A stretch of DNA of 64,000 nt from NCBI RefSeq assembly GCF_000826065.2, contig NZ_LN623542.1:30714-94713 (forward strand). The letters are read 5' to 3'. The first letter of the stretch is position 1; every line of letters begins with the position of its first letter. Shown in pieces: positions 49,779 through 58,720 of this stretch. The DNA comes from Tessaracoccus massiliensis. Lineage in GTDB: Bacteria; Actinomycetota; Actinomycetes; Propionibacteriales; Propionibacteriaceae. A model generated the notes under the pieces. The model was not told the origin of the DNA, ran no database searches, and saw only the letters and a list, made by a program, of their open reading frames with translations. The translations under genes and the position numbers were made by a program.

Positions 49779-50450
49779 TCAGCGCTGGATGACCTGCAGG
49801 TTGGCGGCGTCGAGGTACACGTCGACGTCGTTGCCGTCCTGCTCGATGCTGACCTCCCAGTACAGCTGGCCGTCGTCCTCGTCGAGCTCGGCGTCATCGA
49901 GCAGGCCGGGGGTGTGGGCGACTGCGGCGCCGATGGCGTCCTGGATGGTGGTGGCCGGCGGGGCGCTGAGATCCGTGTCCTCGTCCTCAGTGGACAGCAC
50001 CTCGGTGCCCTCGCGGTTCACCTTGACCTCGATGGCGTTGCCCTCGGGGCGCAGGAGGGTGACTTCCCAGGCCCGGTCGGAGTCTTCGTCGTCGATCTTG
50101 TAGGCGACGCCGCCGGTCTCCGCCTCCGCGAACTGGATGGCCTGAAGTGCGGAGCCCACCTGCTCCATGTGGTCCCCGGAGGGTGCGGCGACATCGTCGG
50201 TGGGGGTTTCCGTGCTGAGCGCCGGATCCTTCGGCACGTCGGTTGCCTCAGCGGGCGTGGTGGCGTCGTTGGTGCCGGCGGTGTCGTCCGTCGTGGCTGC
50301 GTCATCCTGCGTGGCCTCAACCGTCTCCTGGACGGTGGGCGTGACCTGGACCGGGTCTCCGGGCTCAGGGGTGGTGTCGCCACCGCAGGCCGCGAGGCCG
50401 AGAGCAGCGATAGCGAGCGTGCTGATGGCGATTCGTTGTCGGTACATCAT
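49779..50450 (-). CDS. PepSY-domain lipoprotein
   Basis: 223 residues. Lipobox IAALGLAACGG, then an 80-residue Thr/Asp/Pro-rich linker, then two PepSY-type repeats: GSALQAIQFAEAETGGVAYK...AWEVTLLRPEGNAIEVKVNR and TIQDAIGAAVAHTPG...LYWEVSIEQDGNDVDVYLDA. PepSY domains often inhibit or regulate secreted proteases and sit outside the membrane. Single gene. Confidence 0.82.
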   Translation of the reverse strand: MMYRQRIAISTLAIAALGLAACGGDTTPEPGDPVQVTPTVQETVEATQDDAATTDDTAGTNDATTPAEATDVPKDPALSTETPTDDVAAPSGDHMEQVGSALQAIQFAEAETGGVAYKIDDEDSDRAWEVTLLRPEGNAIEVKVNREGTEVLSTEDEDTDLSAPPATTIQDAIGAAVAHTPGLLDDAELDEDDGQLYWEVSIEQDGNDVDVYLDAANLQVIQR

Positions 50451-50483
50451 TCATCCCACGGTACGCCTGGGATCTTTCAACTT

Positions 50484-51107
50484 TCAAGTGGAAAGCGTGG
50501 GAGTGACCCTCTCGACGAGTACCCGGCGACCCTCGAACGCCCGCCCCAGCGTGGCCTGATCCGCGTACTCGAGGTCTCCGCCGACGGGCAGGCCGGAGGC
50601 GGGGCGGGTCACGCGAACGCCGAAGTCAGCCAGCATCCGGCTCAGGTACGACGCGGTGGCCTCGCCCTGGGTATCGGGATCCGTGGCGAGGATGACCTCC
50701 TGCACCTCGCCGTCGGCGAGGCGCTGGAACAGTTCGCGGGTGTGCAGGTCACCGGGGCCGCGGCCCTCGATGGGCGAAATCGAGCCGCCAAGCACGTGGT
50801 AGAGCCCCCGGAACTCGTTGGTGCGCTCGATGGCCACCACGTCCTTGGATTCCTCCACCACGCACAACTGGGCGCGATCCCGCCGCGGGTCGCGGCAGAT
50901 CCGGCAGCGCTCCTCCTGCGAGACGTTGAAGCACACCTCGCAGAACCGCGCCTGCTCCTTGACCTTGCGCAGCGTGTCCGCCAGGGCGAAGACGTCCTCT
51001 TCCGGGGCGTCGAGGAGATGGAACGCGATGCGCTGCGCGCTGCGGGGCCCCACTCCAGGCAGCCGGCTCAGCGCGTCGATCAGCTCCTGGATGGCACCTT
51101 CGTACAC
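50484..51107 (-). CDS. recR: Recombination mediator RecR
   Basis: 207 residues. Helix-hairpin-helix [20 protein letters not shown], Cys4 zinc finger [16 protein letters not shown], Toprim domain [17 protein letters not shown] and the C-terminal [20 protein letters not shown]. Works with RecO and RecF in gap repair. Directly follows ybaB, the conserved order dnaX-ybaB-recR. Confidence 0.97.
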   Translation of the reverse strand: MYEGAIQELIDALSRLPGVGPRSAQRIAFHLLDAPEEDVFALADTLRKVKEQARFCEVCFNVSQEERCRICRDPRRDRAQLCVVEESKDVVAIERTNEFRGLYHVLGGSISPIEGRGPGDLHTRELFQRLADGEVQEVILATDPDTQGEATASYLSRMLADFGVRVTRPASGLPVGGDLEYADQATLGRAFEGRRVLVERVTPTLST

Positions 51108-51452
51108 TCAGCCACCCAGCCCGGGCATGCCGGGCATCCCGCCGGGCATCCCCGGCATCGACGGGAGATCAGGCAGCGTCGCGGCCGTGGCTGCGTCCAC
51201 CTCGGACTTCGCGGAACGGAACGCCGCGACGATGAGGGCCTGCAGCGTCTCGATGTCTTCCGGGTCAACCGCCTCGGGCTTGATCTCGACCTCCTGCATC
51301 TCGCCCTTGCCACTCATCGTCACGCTGACCAGGCCGCCGCCGGCGGTGCCGGTGAAGGACTGGTTGCCCAACTCCTCCTGCGCTGCAGACAGATCTGCCT
51401 GCAGCTTCTGCGCCTGCTGCATCAGCGCGTTGATATCGAAATCACCAAACAT
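51108..51452 (-). CDS. ybaB: YbaB/EbfC nucleoid-associated protein
   Basis: 114 residues: DINALMQQAQKLQADLSAAQ, then FTGTAGGGLVSVTMSGKGEM and a Gly/Met/Pro-rich end (PGMPGGMPGMPG). Dimeric DNA-binding protein co-transcribed with recR and dnaX. The Met/Gly-rich tail is like the one in the 58303-58695 product. Confidence 0.95.
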   Translation of the reverse strand: MFGDFDINALMQQAQKLQADLSAAQEELGNQSFTGTAGGGLVSVTMSGKGEMQEVEIKPEAVDPEDIETLQALIVAAFRSAKSEVDAATAATLPDLPSMPGMPGGMPGMPGLGG

Positions 51453-51543
51453 GTCTCACTCCTGGGTAGTGCTGTCGAGTTGAGGCTGGCCCCTGAGCAT
51501 GCCCCGCGAGGAACGGGCCGGGCACGAAGGCCGCGTCACCAGT

Positions 51544-53823
51544 CTATTCGTCCGCATCCCGCACCGAGATCACCTCGGCGCCGAACGTGGAGCTGAGCAG
51601 CTCCTCCGCGTTGTGGCCCGCGTCGAGCACCGCGTCGTCCCGGGAGACCTGCTCCGACGGCGGCGGGGGCTCAGGCTGCCGGGGCTGCTGCGGCTCGGGG
51701 CTGGGCTCCGGTTCGGCCGCCGCGATGGGCGCACCCTGCGGGCGCTGGGCCGGGCGGGCATCCTGCTCTCCGCTGCTGAGCACCGATTGGATGCGCAGTT
51801 CCACCCCGATCACCTCAATCAGGGCATCTGCCAGCACATCCGCGCTGCCGCCGGAGCCGAAGTTCTCCCGCGGGCCCTGCGTGTCGAAGCCGAGCACCAG
51901 CGCGCCGTCCTTCACGTCCACCACCTGCGCGTGGGTGCTGAGCAGCATGTAGGTGAAGCGACGGCGGCGCTTGACCTCGTCGAGGACGTTGGGCCAGACG
52001 CGACGCAGCTCTGCTGCGGTGAGTTGGGCAGGGCCACCCTGCTGAGGAGCCTGGCTCTGAGGCTGCGGGGCAGCCGGCTGGGGCGTCGGCTCAGCAGCCG
52101 GAGCGGGCCGCTGCGTGGCGGCAGGCGGCGCGGCAGGCGCGGCCTCGCCCGGCTTGCGCGGCGGCTCGCCCGCTGGGCGCCGCTGGGTGGGTGCCGCCGG
52201 GGCCGGCTCAGCAGGCGTGGCCGGGCGTTGCGCTGGAGCCGCGGACGCAGCGGCGGGCGCGTTCGGCTCAGCCGCCGGGGGTTGGGCCGGCTGCTCCGAT
52301 GCCGCGGCGGGGCGCCGCACATGTTCTTCGGCGACGGGGGCCTCAGGCTTGCGCGGCCGCGCCGCCCCAGTGTCCTGCCAGTCTTCGACGGGGGCCTCCC
52401 CGCCGCCCATCATGCCGACGCGCCGCTCCAGGCGGTCCATCCGGGCGTGCAGCCCCCGTTCGTCCGCGTCCGCCCCCGGGAGCAGCACGCGCGCGCACAT
52501 CAATTCCAGGTGGAGCCGGGGCGCCGTCGTGCCGCGCATCTCCGTGAGGCCGGTGGCGATGACCTCCGCGGCCCGGGTGAGCTCGCCCGAACCCATGCCA
52601 GCCACCTGGGTGGCCAGGCGCTGCGCCTGATCCGCGGAAACCTCGAGCAGCCCGTTGGTGGCGGCCTCCGGGACGGCGGCCAGAATCACCAGGTCACGCA
52701 GGCGGCGCAGCAGATCCTCCGCGAAGCGGCGGGGATCCTGACCCACCTCGATGACCTTGTCCACCGAGCGGAACACGCCGGCCGAATCTCCGGCGGCGAA
52801 GGCATCCATGATCTCGTCGAGCAACGTGTCCGGCGTGTAGCCCAGCAGCGCGGCGGCCTGCTCGTAGCTGACGCCCTCCTCTGCGGCGCCGCCCAGCAAC
52901 TGGTCAAGGACGGACAGCGAGTCACGTACCGAGCCGGCGCCCGCGCGCACCACCAGCGGGAGCGCGCTGCGGTCAACCGCCACGCCCTCCGCGTCGCAGA
53001 TGCTGGCGAGATAGTCGCTGAGCACCTTCGGGGGAACCAGCCGGAACGGGTAATGGTGGGTGCGGGAGCGGATGGTGCCGATGACCTTCTCCGGCTCCGT
53101 GGTGGCGAAGATGAACTTGGCGTGCGGGGGCGGCTCCTCGACGAGTTTCAGCAGCGCGTTGAAGCCCGCCGTCGTGACCATGTGGGCCTCGTCGACGATG
53201 TAGATCTTGTAGCGGCTGGCCACCGGCGCGAAGTAGGCGCGCTCGCGCAGGTCACGCGCGTCGTCCACGCCGCCGTGCGAGGCCGCGTCGATCTCGATCA
53301 CGTCGATGGAGCCGGGGCCGCCGCGCGCCAGATCCACGCACGAGCGGCACACCCCGCACGGCCTGGCGGTGGGCCCCTCCACGCAGTTGAGGCAGCGGGC
53401 CAGGATGCGGGCGGAGGTGGTCTTGCCGCAGCCGCGGGGCCCGGAGAAGAGGTAGGCGTGGTTGACGCGGTTGTTCTCCAGCGCGCGCTGCAGCGGGACG
53501 GTCACGTGCTCCTGGCCGATGACGTCTGCGAACGAATCAGGGCGGTAACGGCGGTACAGCGCCAGCGGCGCGGCGGGCGCCTCGATGCGAGGGGTGTTGT
53601 CCACCTTGGACTCAGGCATGCGCTGCGCGGCGTCCGGCTCGTCGTCGGGTTCGGCATCTGCGAACAGGCTGGGCCCCGTCTGCTGGGGAACGTCCTCCAG
53701 CGGTTCGTCGAACAGGCCGGGCCCGTCCATGGGTTCGAAGCCAGGCTGATCAGCGGAGCCGAACCCCTCGTCGATCAGGGCGTACTCATCCTGGGTGTAC
53801 TCATCCTCGTCCACGTCCCCCAC
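51544..53823 (-). CDS. dnaX: DNA polymerase III subunits gamma and tau
   Basis: About 759 residues. Clamp-loader ATPase: Walker A FSGPRGCGKTTSARIL, Cys4 zinc module (CLNCVEGPTARPCGVCRSC), DEAH-type KIYIVDEAHMVTT, sensor-1 region ATTEPEKVIGTIRSRTHHY. Residues about 470-630 are a Pro/Ala/Gln linker, then a conserved tau C-terminus (VWPNVLDEVKRRRRFTYMLL). The acidic N-terminal extension before ALYRRYRPDSF is unusual. Start is uncertain: GTG 53823 or GTG 53814, which has AAGGTGG just upstream; longer frames would run into the SRP RNA gene. Confidence 0.93.
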   Translation of the reverse strand: MGDVDEDEYTQDEYALIDEGFGSADQPGFEPMDGPGLFDEPLEDVPQQTGPSLFADAEPDDEPDAAQRMPESKVDNTPRIEAPAAPLALYRRYRPDSFADVIGQEHVTVPLQRALENNRVNHAYLFSGPRGCGKTTSARILARCLNCVEGPTARPCGVCRSCVDLARGGPGSIDVIEIDAASHGGVDDARDLRERAYFAPVASRYKIYIVDEAHMVTTAGFNALLKLVEEPPPHAKFIFATTEPEKVIGTIRSRTHHYPFRLVPPKVLSDYLASICDAEGVAVDRSALPLVVRAGAGSVRDSLSVLDQLLGGAAEEGVSYEQAAALLGYTPDTLLDEIMDAFAAGDSAGVFRSVDKVIEVGQDPRRFAEDLLRRLRDLVILAAVPEAATNGLLEVSADQAQRLATQVAGMGSGELTRAAEVIATGLTEMRGTTAPRLHLELMCARVLLPGADADERGLHARMDRLERRVGMMGGGEAPVEDWQDTGAARPRKPEAPVAEEHVRRPAAASEQPAQPPAAEPNAPAAASAAPAQRPATPAEPAPAAPTQRRPAGEPPRKPGEAAPAAPPAATQRPAPAAEPTPQPAAPQPQSQAPQQGGPAQLTAAELRRVWPNVLDEVKRRRRFTYMLLSTHAQVVDVKDGALVLGFDTQGPRENFGSGGSADVLADALIEVIGVELRIQSVLSSGEQDARPAQRPQGAPIAAAEPEPSPEPQQPRQPEPPPPSEQVSRDDAVLDAGHNAEELLSSTFGAEVISVRDADE

Positions 53824-53862
53824 CTTATTGCAGGCTCCGGACAAAACGCCGGGCAAAGAAAA

Positions 53863-53952
53863 GGGCCCCTCGCGCACCCGGAAGAGCTCACTTACCCTTG
53901 CTGCCTTCCGACCCTGGGGGAGTTGGGCGAGATACCGCCGCGCGAGGAACCT
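53863..53952 (-). ncRNA. ffs: Signal recognition particle RNA (4.5S type)
   Basis: On the minus strand the conserved SRP domain reads CCCCCAGGGTCGGAAGGCAG then CAAGGGTAAGT, with the GGAA tetraloop, and the flanks CCTCGCGC/GCGCGAGG pair as the terminal helix. GGGGCC followed by CTTTTC closes it as a terminator. A TAGAGT -10 box at 53959-53964 sets the 5' end near 53952. Adjacent to dnaX, as in many actinobacteria. Ends are accurate to a few bases. Confidence 0.93.
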
Positions 53953-54086
53953 TGGACCACTCTACCCCATGGTGCCGACGGGGCCCTAAATCCAGATCTG
54001 ATGCCGTCCGTGACACTGAATCTAGATGTGGGGCGACAGCGGCACACCAGAACTGGATTTGAGCGCCCGACGAGGGGGGTGGCAGG

Positions 54087-55061
54087 GTGTCGGGCATGGT
54101 CAGCAATCTGGATCCCGTCCTCGCCGAAGTGTGGCGCGGCCCCTACCTCGAAGCGGTCCACCACGGCTCGGTCGCCATCGTCGGGCCCGACGGCGTGCGC
54201 CTCGCGCTGGGCGACGCCACCACCCCCTTCCTGTCGCGCTCCGCGGTCAAGCCCATCCAGGCGGTCGCGATGCTGCGCCACGGCCTCGACCTCGAGGGGC
54301 ACGAGCTCGCACTGGCCGGGGCCTCCCACGACGGCGAGCCCATCCACGTCAACGGTGCCCTCAGCATCCTGGCAGGCGCCGGCCTCTCCCCCGCCGATCT
54401 GCAGACCACCCCCGACCTCCCTTCCAAGGGACAGCTCGAAGCATGGTTTGAGCAGGACCGGGGCAAGGAGGCCATCGCGCACAACTGCTCCGGCAAGCAC
54501 TCAGCGATGCTGCGCACCTGCGTGCGCGCCGGCTGGCCCACCGCCACCTACCGCAGCCCCGGGCACCCGCTGCAACTGGCCATCCGCCAGGAGCTCGCGA
54601 CCCAGACCGAGGAGCCGGTGGGCGAGCCCGTCGTCGACGGCTGCGGCGCCCCCGCCTTCCCCACGTCGCTCGTGGGCCTCGCCCGCGCGTTCGGCCGCCT
54701 CGCCGGCGCCACGGACGGGCCGGAGAAGAAGCTCGCCGACGCGTTCCGCGCCCACCCCGAGTACGCGTCGGGCACCGCGCGCGACGAGGTCGACTACCAC
54801 CGCGAGGTGCCCGGCCTGATCTGCAAGGCGGGCGCGGAGGGCACGCTGGCGCTGGGCCTGCCCGACGGCACCGGGGTCGCGGTCAAGATCTCAGACGGGC
54901 ACCACCGCGGCACCGTTCCCGTCGCCGTGGCCATCCTCAGGCATCTCGGCCACTCGACGACGACCCTGGCTGAACTCGATCCCGAGCCCATCCTGGGTCA
55001 CGGCGAGAAGGTGGGCCGGGTGACCGCGTCGGAGCAGTTGCTCGCCCCGCTCGGCTCCTAA
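54087..55061 (+). CDS. L-asparaginase (type II, AnsA of Rhizobium type)
   Basis: 324 residues. The family core reads SRSAVKPIQAVAMLRHG, AHNCSGKHSAMLRTC, VVDGCGAPAFPTSLVGLARA and AGAEGTLALGLPDGTGVAVK, as in the thermolabile asparaginases. It hydrolyses asparagine to aspartate and ammonia. GTG 54087 or ATG 54096 may be the start; both have a G-rich ribosome site. Monocistronic. Confidence 0.88.
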   Translation: MSGMVSNLDPVLAEVWRGPYLEAVHHGSVAIVGPDGVRLALGDATTPFLSRSAVKPIQAVAMLRHGLDLEGHELALAGASHDGEPIHVNGALSILAGAGLSPADLQTTPDLPSKGQLEAWFEQDRGKEAIAHNCSGKHSAMLRTCVRAGWPTATYRSPGHPLQLAIRQELATQTEEPVGEPVVDGCGAPAFPTSLVGLARAFGRLAGATDGPEKKLADAFRAHPEYASGTARDEVDYHREVPGLICKAGAEGTLALGLPDGTGVAVKISDGHHRGTVPVAVAILRHLGHSTTTLAELDPEPILGHGEKVGRVTASEQLLAPLGS

Positions 55062-55163
55062 TCAGGACGACGCGCGGGCGCGAGTGGCCTGCACGATCAT
55101 CGCCACCACCCGTTCCAGGCCGAAGCGCGTGGTGTCGATGACCGAAACCCGTGGCCGCAGCAT
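55062..55163 (-). pseudogene. C-terminal remnant of a small kinase-like gene
   Basis: 33 codons read MLRPRVSVIDTTRFGLERVV then AMIVQATRARASS to a stop at 55062. The I-D-T-T-x-x-x-x-E-R-V-V pattern resembles the last helix of P-loop nucleotide/shikimate-type kinases. The rest of such a gene is absent upstream. Weak evidence. Confidence 0.25.
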
Positions 55164-55283
55164 GCAACCTTTTGTACTGTCACGGCGTATTGAACGATGA
55201 AAGGCCTGACGACGCGCAGTTAGGAAATGACCGATGCGACGTTTACGATGGCACCGACTGTGTATGCCGTGAGGAAGCTGAAT

Positions 55284-56366
55284 ATGCGCAAAAACCTTTT
55301 GGGGGTCGCCGTGGCGGCTCTGGCCATGTCCCTGGTGGCCCCGTTCGCCACCGCGCAGGAGTTCAATCCTGCACCTCCCGGTGATCTGCCCCCGCTGGTG
55401 ACGGCCACGCCCACCCCGGCGCCCACGGCCACGCCCACCGAGGCCGAGCCCACCGTCCAGCCGGCCAAGCTCACCCCCGAGCAGGCCATCTACGTGACGC
55501 CCGGCTACCACCTGGTCAACGGCCGCTACTGGTTCACCGAGTGCGAGATGTACTCGTCGACGACGGTGCGCTGCAAGTCCAGCATCTACGCCTCCACTGT
55601 CTTCCAGAAGGCCGGTCAGTGGTACACACAGAACGCGTGGGCGTTCAACAACCTCACCTACCTCCCCTCCCCGCGTTCCGTGTGGGCGGGCAACCCGCTG
55701 GCCGCCACCGGTGAGTGGACGGCCACGGACGGCCGCAAGTGGCGCAGCGAATGCGACACCGCCGCCACCGGCCGCGGCGCCTGCCGCTCCTACGCCGTGG
55801 CCACCACCGCGTCGGTCGCCACCGGCAAGGTGACGCAGAAGACCGATTGGGTGTTCAACGGCATCGTGAAGTTCGACACCCCGCTCACGCCGTGGGTCAA
55901 GACCATCCCCGCCGCCGCCCCGCAGCCGGCCGGCGTGCCGCAGCCCAGCACCCCGCAGCCCATCATCACGGCCCCCACGCAGCAGTCCGGCATGCGCCTT
56001 GACCGCCGCTGCATGACGGGGCGCGCGTTCTGCGTTTCAAAGTCGCAGAACAAGATGGCCTGGGTTGTCGACGGCAAGGTGCAGACCATCGTCGACGTGC
56101 GCTTCGGCAAGACCTCCACCCCCACCCGTAACGGCGCCTTCCGGATCGGTTGGAAGTCGCGCAACCACTTCTCCAGCATCTACAAGGTGGCCATGCCGTT
56201 CGCCATGTTCTTCGACGGCGGCATCGCCATCCACTACTCCGCCGACTTTGCCCGCCGCGGCTACTCCGGTGGCTCCGGTGGCTGCGTCAACGTGCGCGAC
56301 TACAAGCAGATGGAGCGCTTCTTCAACACCGCCAAGGTGGGCGACAAGGTGATCGTCTACAACTGA
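55284..56366 (+). CDS. Exported L,D-transpeptidase (YkuD domain)
   Basis: 360 residues. Signal peptide (MRKNLLGVAVAALAMSLVAP, cleavage near FATAQE), a Pro/Thr linker, two Cys-paired repeats (NGRYWFTECEMYSSTTVRCK; TATDGRKWRSECDTAATGRG) and the YkuD domain with IHYSADFARRGY and SGGSGGCVNVRDY (catalytic Cys). The family motif normally has S-H-G-C; here His is replaced by Gly. GAGGAAG precedes the ATG at 55284. It forms 3-3 crosslinks or attaches proteins to peptidoglycan. A strong terminator follows. Confidence 0.87.
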   Translation: MRKNLLGVAVAALAMSLVAPFATAQEFNPAPPGDLPPLVTATPTPAPTATPTEAEPTVQPAKLTPEQAIYVTPGYHLVNGRYWFTECEMYSSTTVRCKSSIYASTVFQKAGQWYTQNAWAFNNLTYLPSPRSVWAGNPLAATGEWTATDGRKWRSECDTAATGRGACRSYAVATTASVATGKVTQKTDWVFNGIVKFDTPLTPWVKTIPAAAPQPAGVPQPSTPQPIITAPTQQSGMRLDRRCMTGRAFCVSKSQNKMAWVVDGKVQTIVDVRFGKTSTPTRNGAFRIGWKSRNHFSSIYKVAMPFAMFFDGGIAIHYSADFARRGYSGGSGGCVNVRDYKQMERFFNTAKVGDKVIVYN

Positions 56367-56382
56367 TCCCCACCCCACACCA

Positions 56383-56425
56383 GCCTCGACGGCGTGCCCA
56401 CCCCGGGCACGCCGTCGAGGCTTTT
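56383..56425 (+). terminator. Intrinsic terminator after the L,D-transpeptidase
   Basis: Perfect 17-bp stem GCCTCGACGGCGTGCCC (56383-56399) with 56405-56421, 5-nt loop, followed by TTTT. Confidence 0.92.
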
Positions 56426-56471
56426 CCCGGCGATTTGGGACGGCTGGCGCACCTCCGGTAAGGTGCTCCAC

Positions 56472-56559
56472 GGAGGATTCGCCTAGAGGCCTATGGCGCT
56501 CGCTTGGAAAGCGGGTTGGGTTCACGCCCTCACGAGTTCGAATCTCGTATCCTCCGCCA
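56472..56559 (+). tRNA. tRNA-Ser (GGA)
   Basis: Acceptor GGAGGAT (56472-56478) pairs with ATCCTCC (56549-56555), discriminator G, and CCA is encoded (56557-56559). The anticodon loop TTGGAAA gives GGA at 56506-56508; the long variable arm marks a serine tRNA. Confidence 0.97.
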
Positions 56560-56622
56560 CCTCGATCCCCGCCCCACGGCGGGGATCGACCCGTTTCAGG
56601 AGGATGAACCCCGTCTGCCGTA

Positions 56623-57476
56623 ATGTGCTGGCTGCTCCTGCAACGCCTCGCCCCGCTGGCTCTGGCGTTGCTGCTGTCGTGAGCCCGATGCCACCCGACC
56701 CATCGCCTGGAGCGACGTGGATGTCGCCGGCATCCTCGACGCCCTCGAGGAGGATCACTCCCGCTTCTACGAGTGCGCCACGACCATCAGATCCGCGCAG
56801 TACCAGGGCACCGTCGAGACGTTATGCGATCAGGAGTTCACCACGGCCCTGACCACCCGCGGGGAGCCCATCACCGTGGACCTGTCCACCGCCGACGGTC
56901 TCCGCACCGCTCTCGACACGGTCCTGGCGGGGGCGCGAGAGGAGATCCTCGGGCTGGAACTGTTCGGCACCGTCGACGGGTCTGCGGCGGTCACCTTCCC
57001 GGGGGACGGCGAGCCACTGACGGTCACGCTGCGCGAGGGTCGGGGGCTGACGCTCAGCAGTGGAATCAACCGCTCCACCTCCGTCCCTGCCGCCAGCCTG
57101 GGCGCCGACGTGCTGTTCGCGTGCGCCCGCCTCCTCGAACTCGCAGGTGGGCGACAAGATCAGCGTGACCTACGCCGACGACGACGGCCGGTCGACCACC
57201 GTCGACATCGGCGACGGCCGGGTACCGGTCTCGGTCTCAAGGGGCACGCCGCTGAGCCGAGCGTTCCCCGTCGGCGAGGTGGAGTTCGGCAAGGTGGCCG
57301 AGTGTGGCCAGTCCATCGCGCAGGAGGCGGGGCAGGACTGGGGGTTCGTCGACATCTATGCCGATGCCGTCGGCGCTGTGGTGTACCAGTGGTCGCTGGA
57401 GACCACCCCGGATTGGGCCAAGCGGGGCGACGGCTACCTCACTGAATCGCCCCGGGATCGGTGGAGACTCGGTTAG
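56623..57476 (+). pseudogene. Lipoprotein gene with two frameshifts
   Basis: An N-terminal signal-like stretch (RLAPLALALLLS) runs straight into a TGA; one base inserted there would give the lipobox Cys and continue as EPDATRPIAWSDVDVAGILD. The frame DVAGILDALEEDHSRFYECA runs to about 57140, then a second shift is needed to read QVGDKISVTYADDDGRSTTV through DWGFVDIYADAVGAVVYQWS to the stop at 57476. Two independent shifts indicate decay (or sequence errors). Function unknown; exported. Confidence 0.65.
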
Positions 57477-57543
57477 TTGGTTTAGGCCTCGGTGAGGACC
57501 CTGTCTCACGGTAGTGGGTGGTGGGGTGTTGGTTCCAGTAATT

Positions 57544-57584
57544 GGTTTCGACACCGCTCGTGAGACTCGCGGGCTCAACCAACG
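57544..57584. repeat. GGTTTCGACAC...GGCTCAACCAACG repeat, copy 4
   Basis: Same family as copies near 12588, 31947 and 40425; centre CGCTCGTGAGACTCGCG is itself palindromic. Lies between the frameshifted lipoprotein and WXG100 cassette 2. Confidence 0.75.
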
Positions 57585-57619
57585 CAGCGGGTGACCTCGG
57601 GGTTTGGCAAGCTAGGGCC

Positions 57620-58306
57620 ATGGATGGCCTCATGGATGACGACTACGACCCGCTCGCGCCGGTCTACGTCGACGACGCCGACGACGAACTCGGCGACGAC
57701 GAGGCCGCCAACTCCATTGCGGATCCCCAGCGGATCGTGCGGCTCTGGTTCGAGGATGGGCAGCTCACCCGCGTGCACGTCTCCCCCATCTGGCACCGCA
57801 AGCTGGGCGAGCACCGCAGCCTGGACGGCACCTTCGCCGCAGTGCTGGCCGCGGCGAAGATCCGCATCGCAGAGGAAGCACCGGAGCCCGCTGAGCCGGA
57901 TCTCAACGGCGTTGACTTCTCCGGCCTGGCCCGCTTCGGCCGCGACCCCTTCACCACCTTCCAACTCGCCATCGACAACGTGAACCGCCGCTGGCAGGAG
58001 GCCGCCCAGCGCCAACTGGAGCAGCCCCGCCCCACCGCGCAACGGGTGCGCGTGGCGGAGGAGGAGGCGCTCGCCGTCGAACTGGACGAGCACGGGCACC
58101 TCACCGCCGTCGAGTTCGACGAGGACTGGCTGGATGAGGCGGACGTGCGCGAGATCAACGACGCCGTGCTGATGCTCGCCAAGCGCGCCTATGCGCAGTA
58201 CGAGCCGGCGGAGGGCCCCGCCGACGAGCTCGCCAACATCGCCCGCGAACACGAGATCCTGATGGCCGGCCTGCGCCGCATGCTGACCGGAAAGGCACCG
58301 CAATGA
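57620..58306 (+). CDS. YbaB/EbfC-like two-lobed protein of WXG100 cassette 2
   Basis: 228 residues. Acidic N-terminus (DDDYDPLAPVYVDDADDELG), then two beta-alpha lobes: WFEDGQLTRVHVSPIWHRKL and LDEHGHLTAVEFDEDWLDEA, separated by a helical region. The lobes align in pattern with those of the 5437-5895 product. No signal peptide. The next gene overlaps by 4 nt. It is the first gene of a five-gene overlapping operon; ATG 57632 is an alternative start. Confidence 0.68.
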   Translation: MDGLMDDDYDPLAPVYVDDADDELGDDEAANSIADPQRIVRLWFEDGQLTRVHVSPIWHRKLGEHRSLDGTFAAVLAAAKIRIAEEAPEPAEPDLNGVDFSGLARFGRDPFTTFQLAIDNVNRRWQEAAQRQLEQPRPTAQRVRVAEEEALAVELDEHGHLTAVEFDEDWLDEADVREINDAVLMLAKRAYAQYEPAEGPADELANIAREHEILMAGLRRMLTGKAPQ

Positions 58307-58695
58307 GCAGCAACGAAGAACTGTGGGACCAGGTTGCCCAGCGCGTCACCAAATCCCAGGTGGGCGGCGTCCGCGCAGATGACGACGACGTCCTCGCCGC
58401 CGCTGAAATCGTCGAGGCCGCCATCAACCCGCACCGCGGGGCCCAGGGCGGCATGGGCGGCGCGGGCATGCCGGGCATGATGCCGCCGATGATGATGGGC
58501 GGCATGGGCGGCGGCGCAGGCGCCGGCGGAGCCGGTGGCGGAGGCGGAGGCGGCGGCCTCGGTGGCGCACGCGCCGCAGAGGCCGCGCAGGGCCCCATGT
58601 CCGCCCCCGCACCCCAGCCCGCGGCAGCGGGTGTCCCCGGCGACGCCACACCCATCCAGAATCCCCGGCAGCCTCACAGACGCCGGCGGGGGTGA
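58303..58695 (+). CDS. Gly/Met-rich low-complexity protein of cassette 2
   Basis: 130 residues. A helical N-terminus (SSNEELWDQVAQRVTKSQVG) precedes runs of Gly, Met, Ala and Pro (PGMMPPMMMGGMGGGAGAGG) and a basic end (QPHRRRRG). Such Gly/Met-rich tails occur on proteins encoded with WXG100 genes, but I do not recognise a family. Overlaps the gene before it (ATGA); 25 bp to the next. Confidence 0.6.
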   Translation: MSSNEELWDQVAQRVTKSQVGGVRADDDDVLAAAEIVEAAINPHRGAQGGMGGAGMPGMMPPMMMGGMGGGAGAGGAGGGGGGGGLGGARAAEAAQGPMSAPAPQPAAAGVPGDATPIQNPRQPHRRRRG

Positions 58696-58720
58696 GCCCC
58701 CCGTCGAACAGGACAGCGAA

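Noticed and set aside
53988..54060. AAATCCAG...CTGGATTT inverted repeat as a regulatory hairpin
   Set aside because: Only 8-bp arms 57 nt apart; not distinguishable from chance.
51499..54819. 1106-codon plus-strand open frame
   Set aside because: It runs antisense through dnaX and the SRP RNA and then through asparaginase in the wrong frame; no domain is visible.
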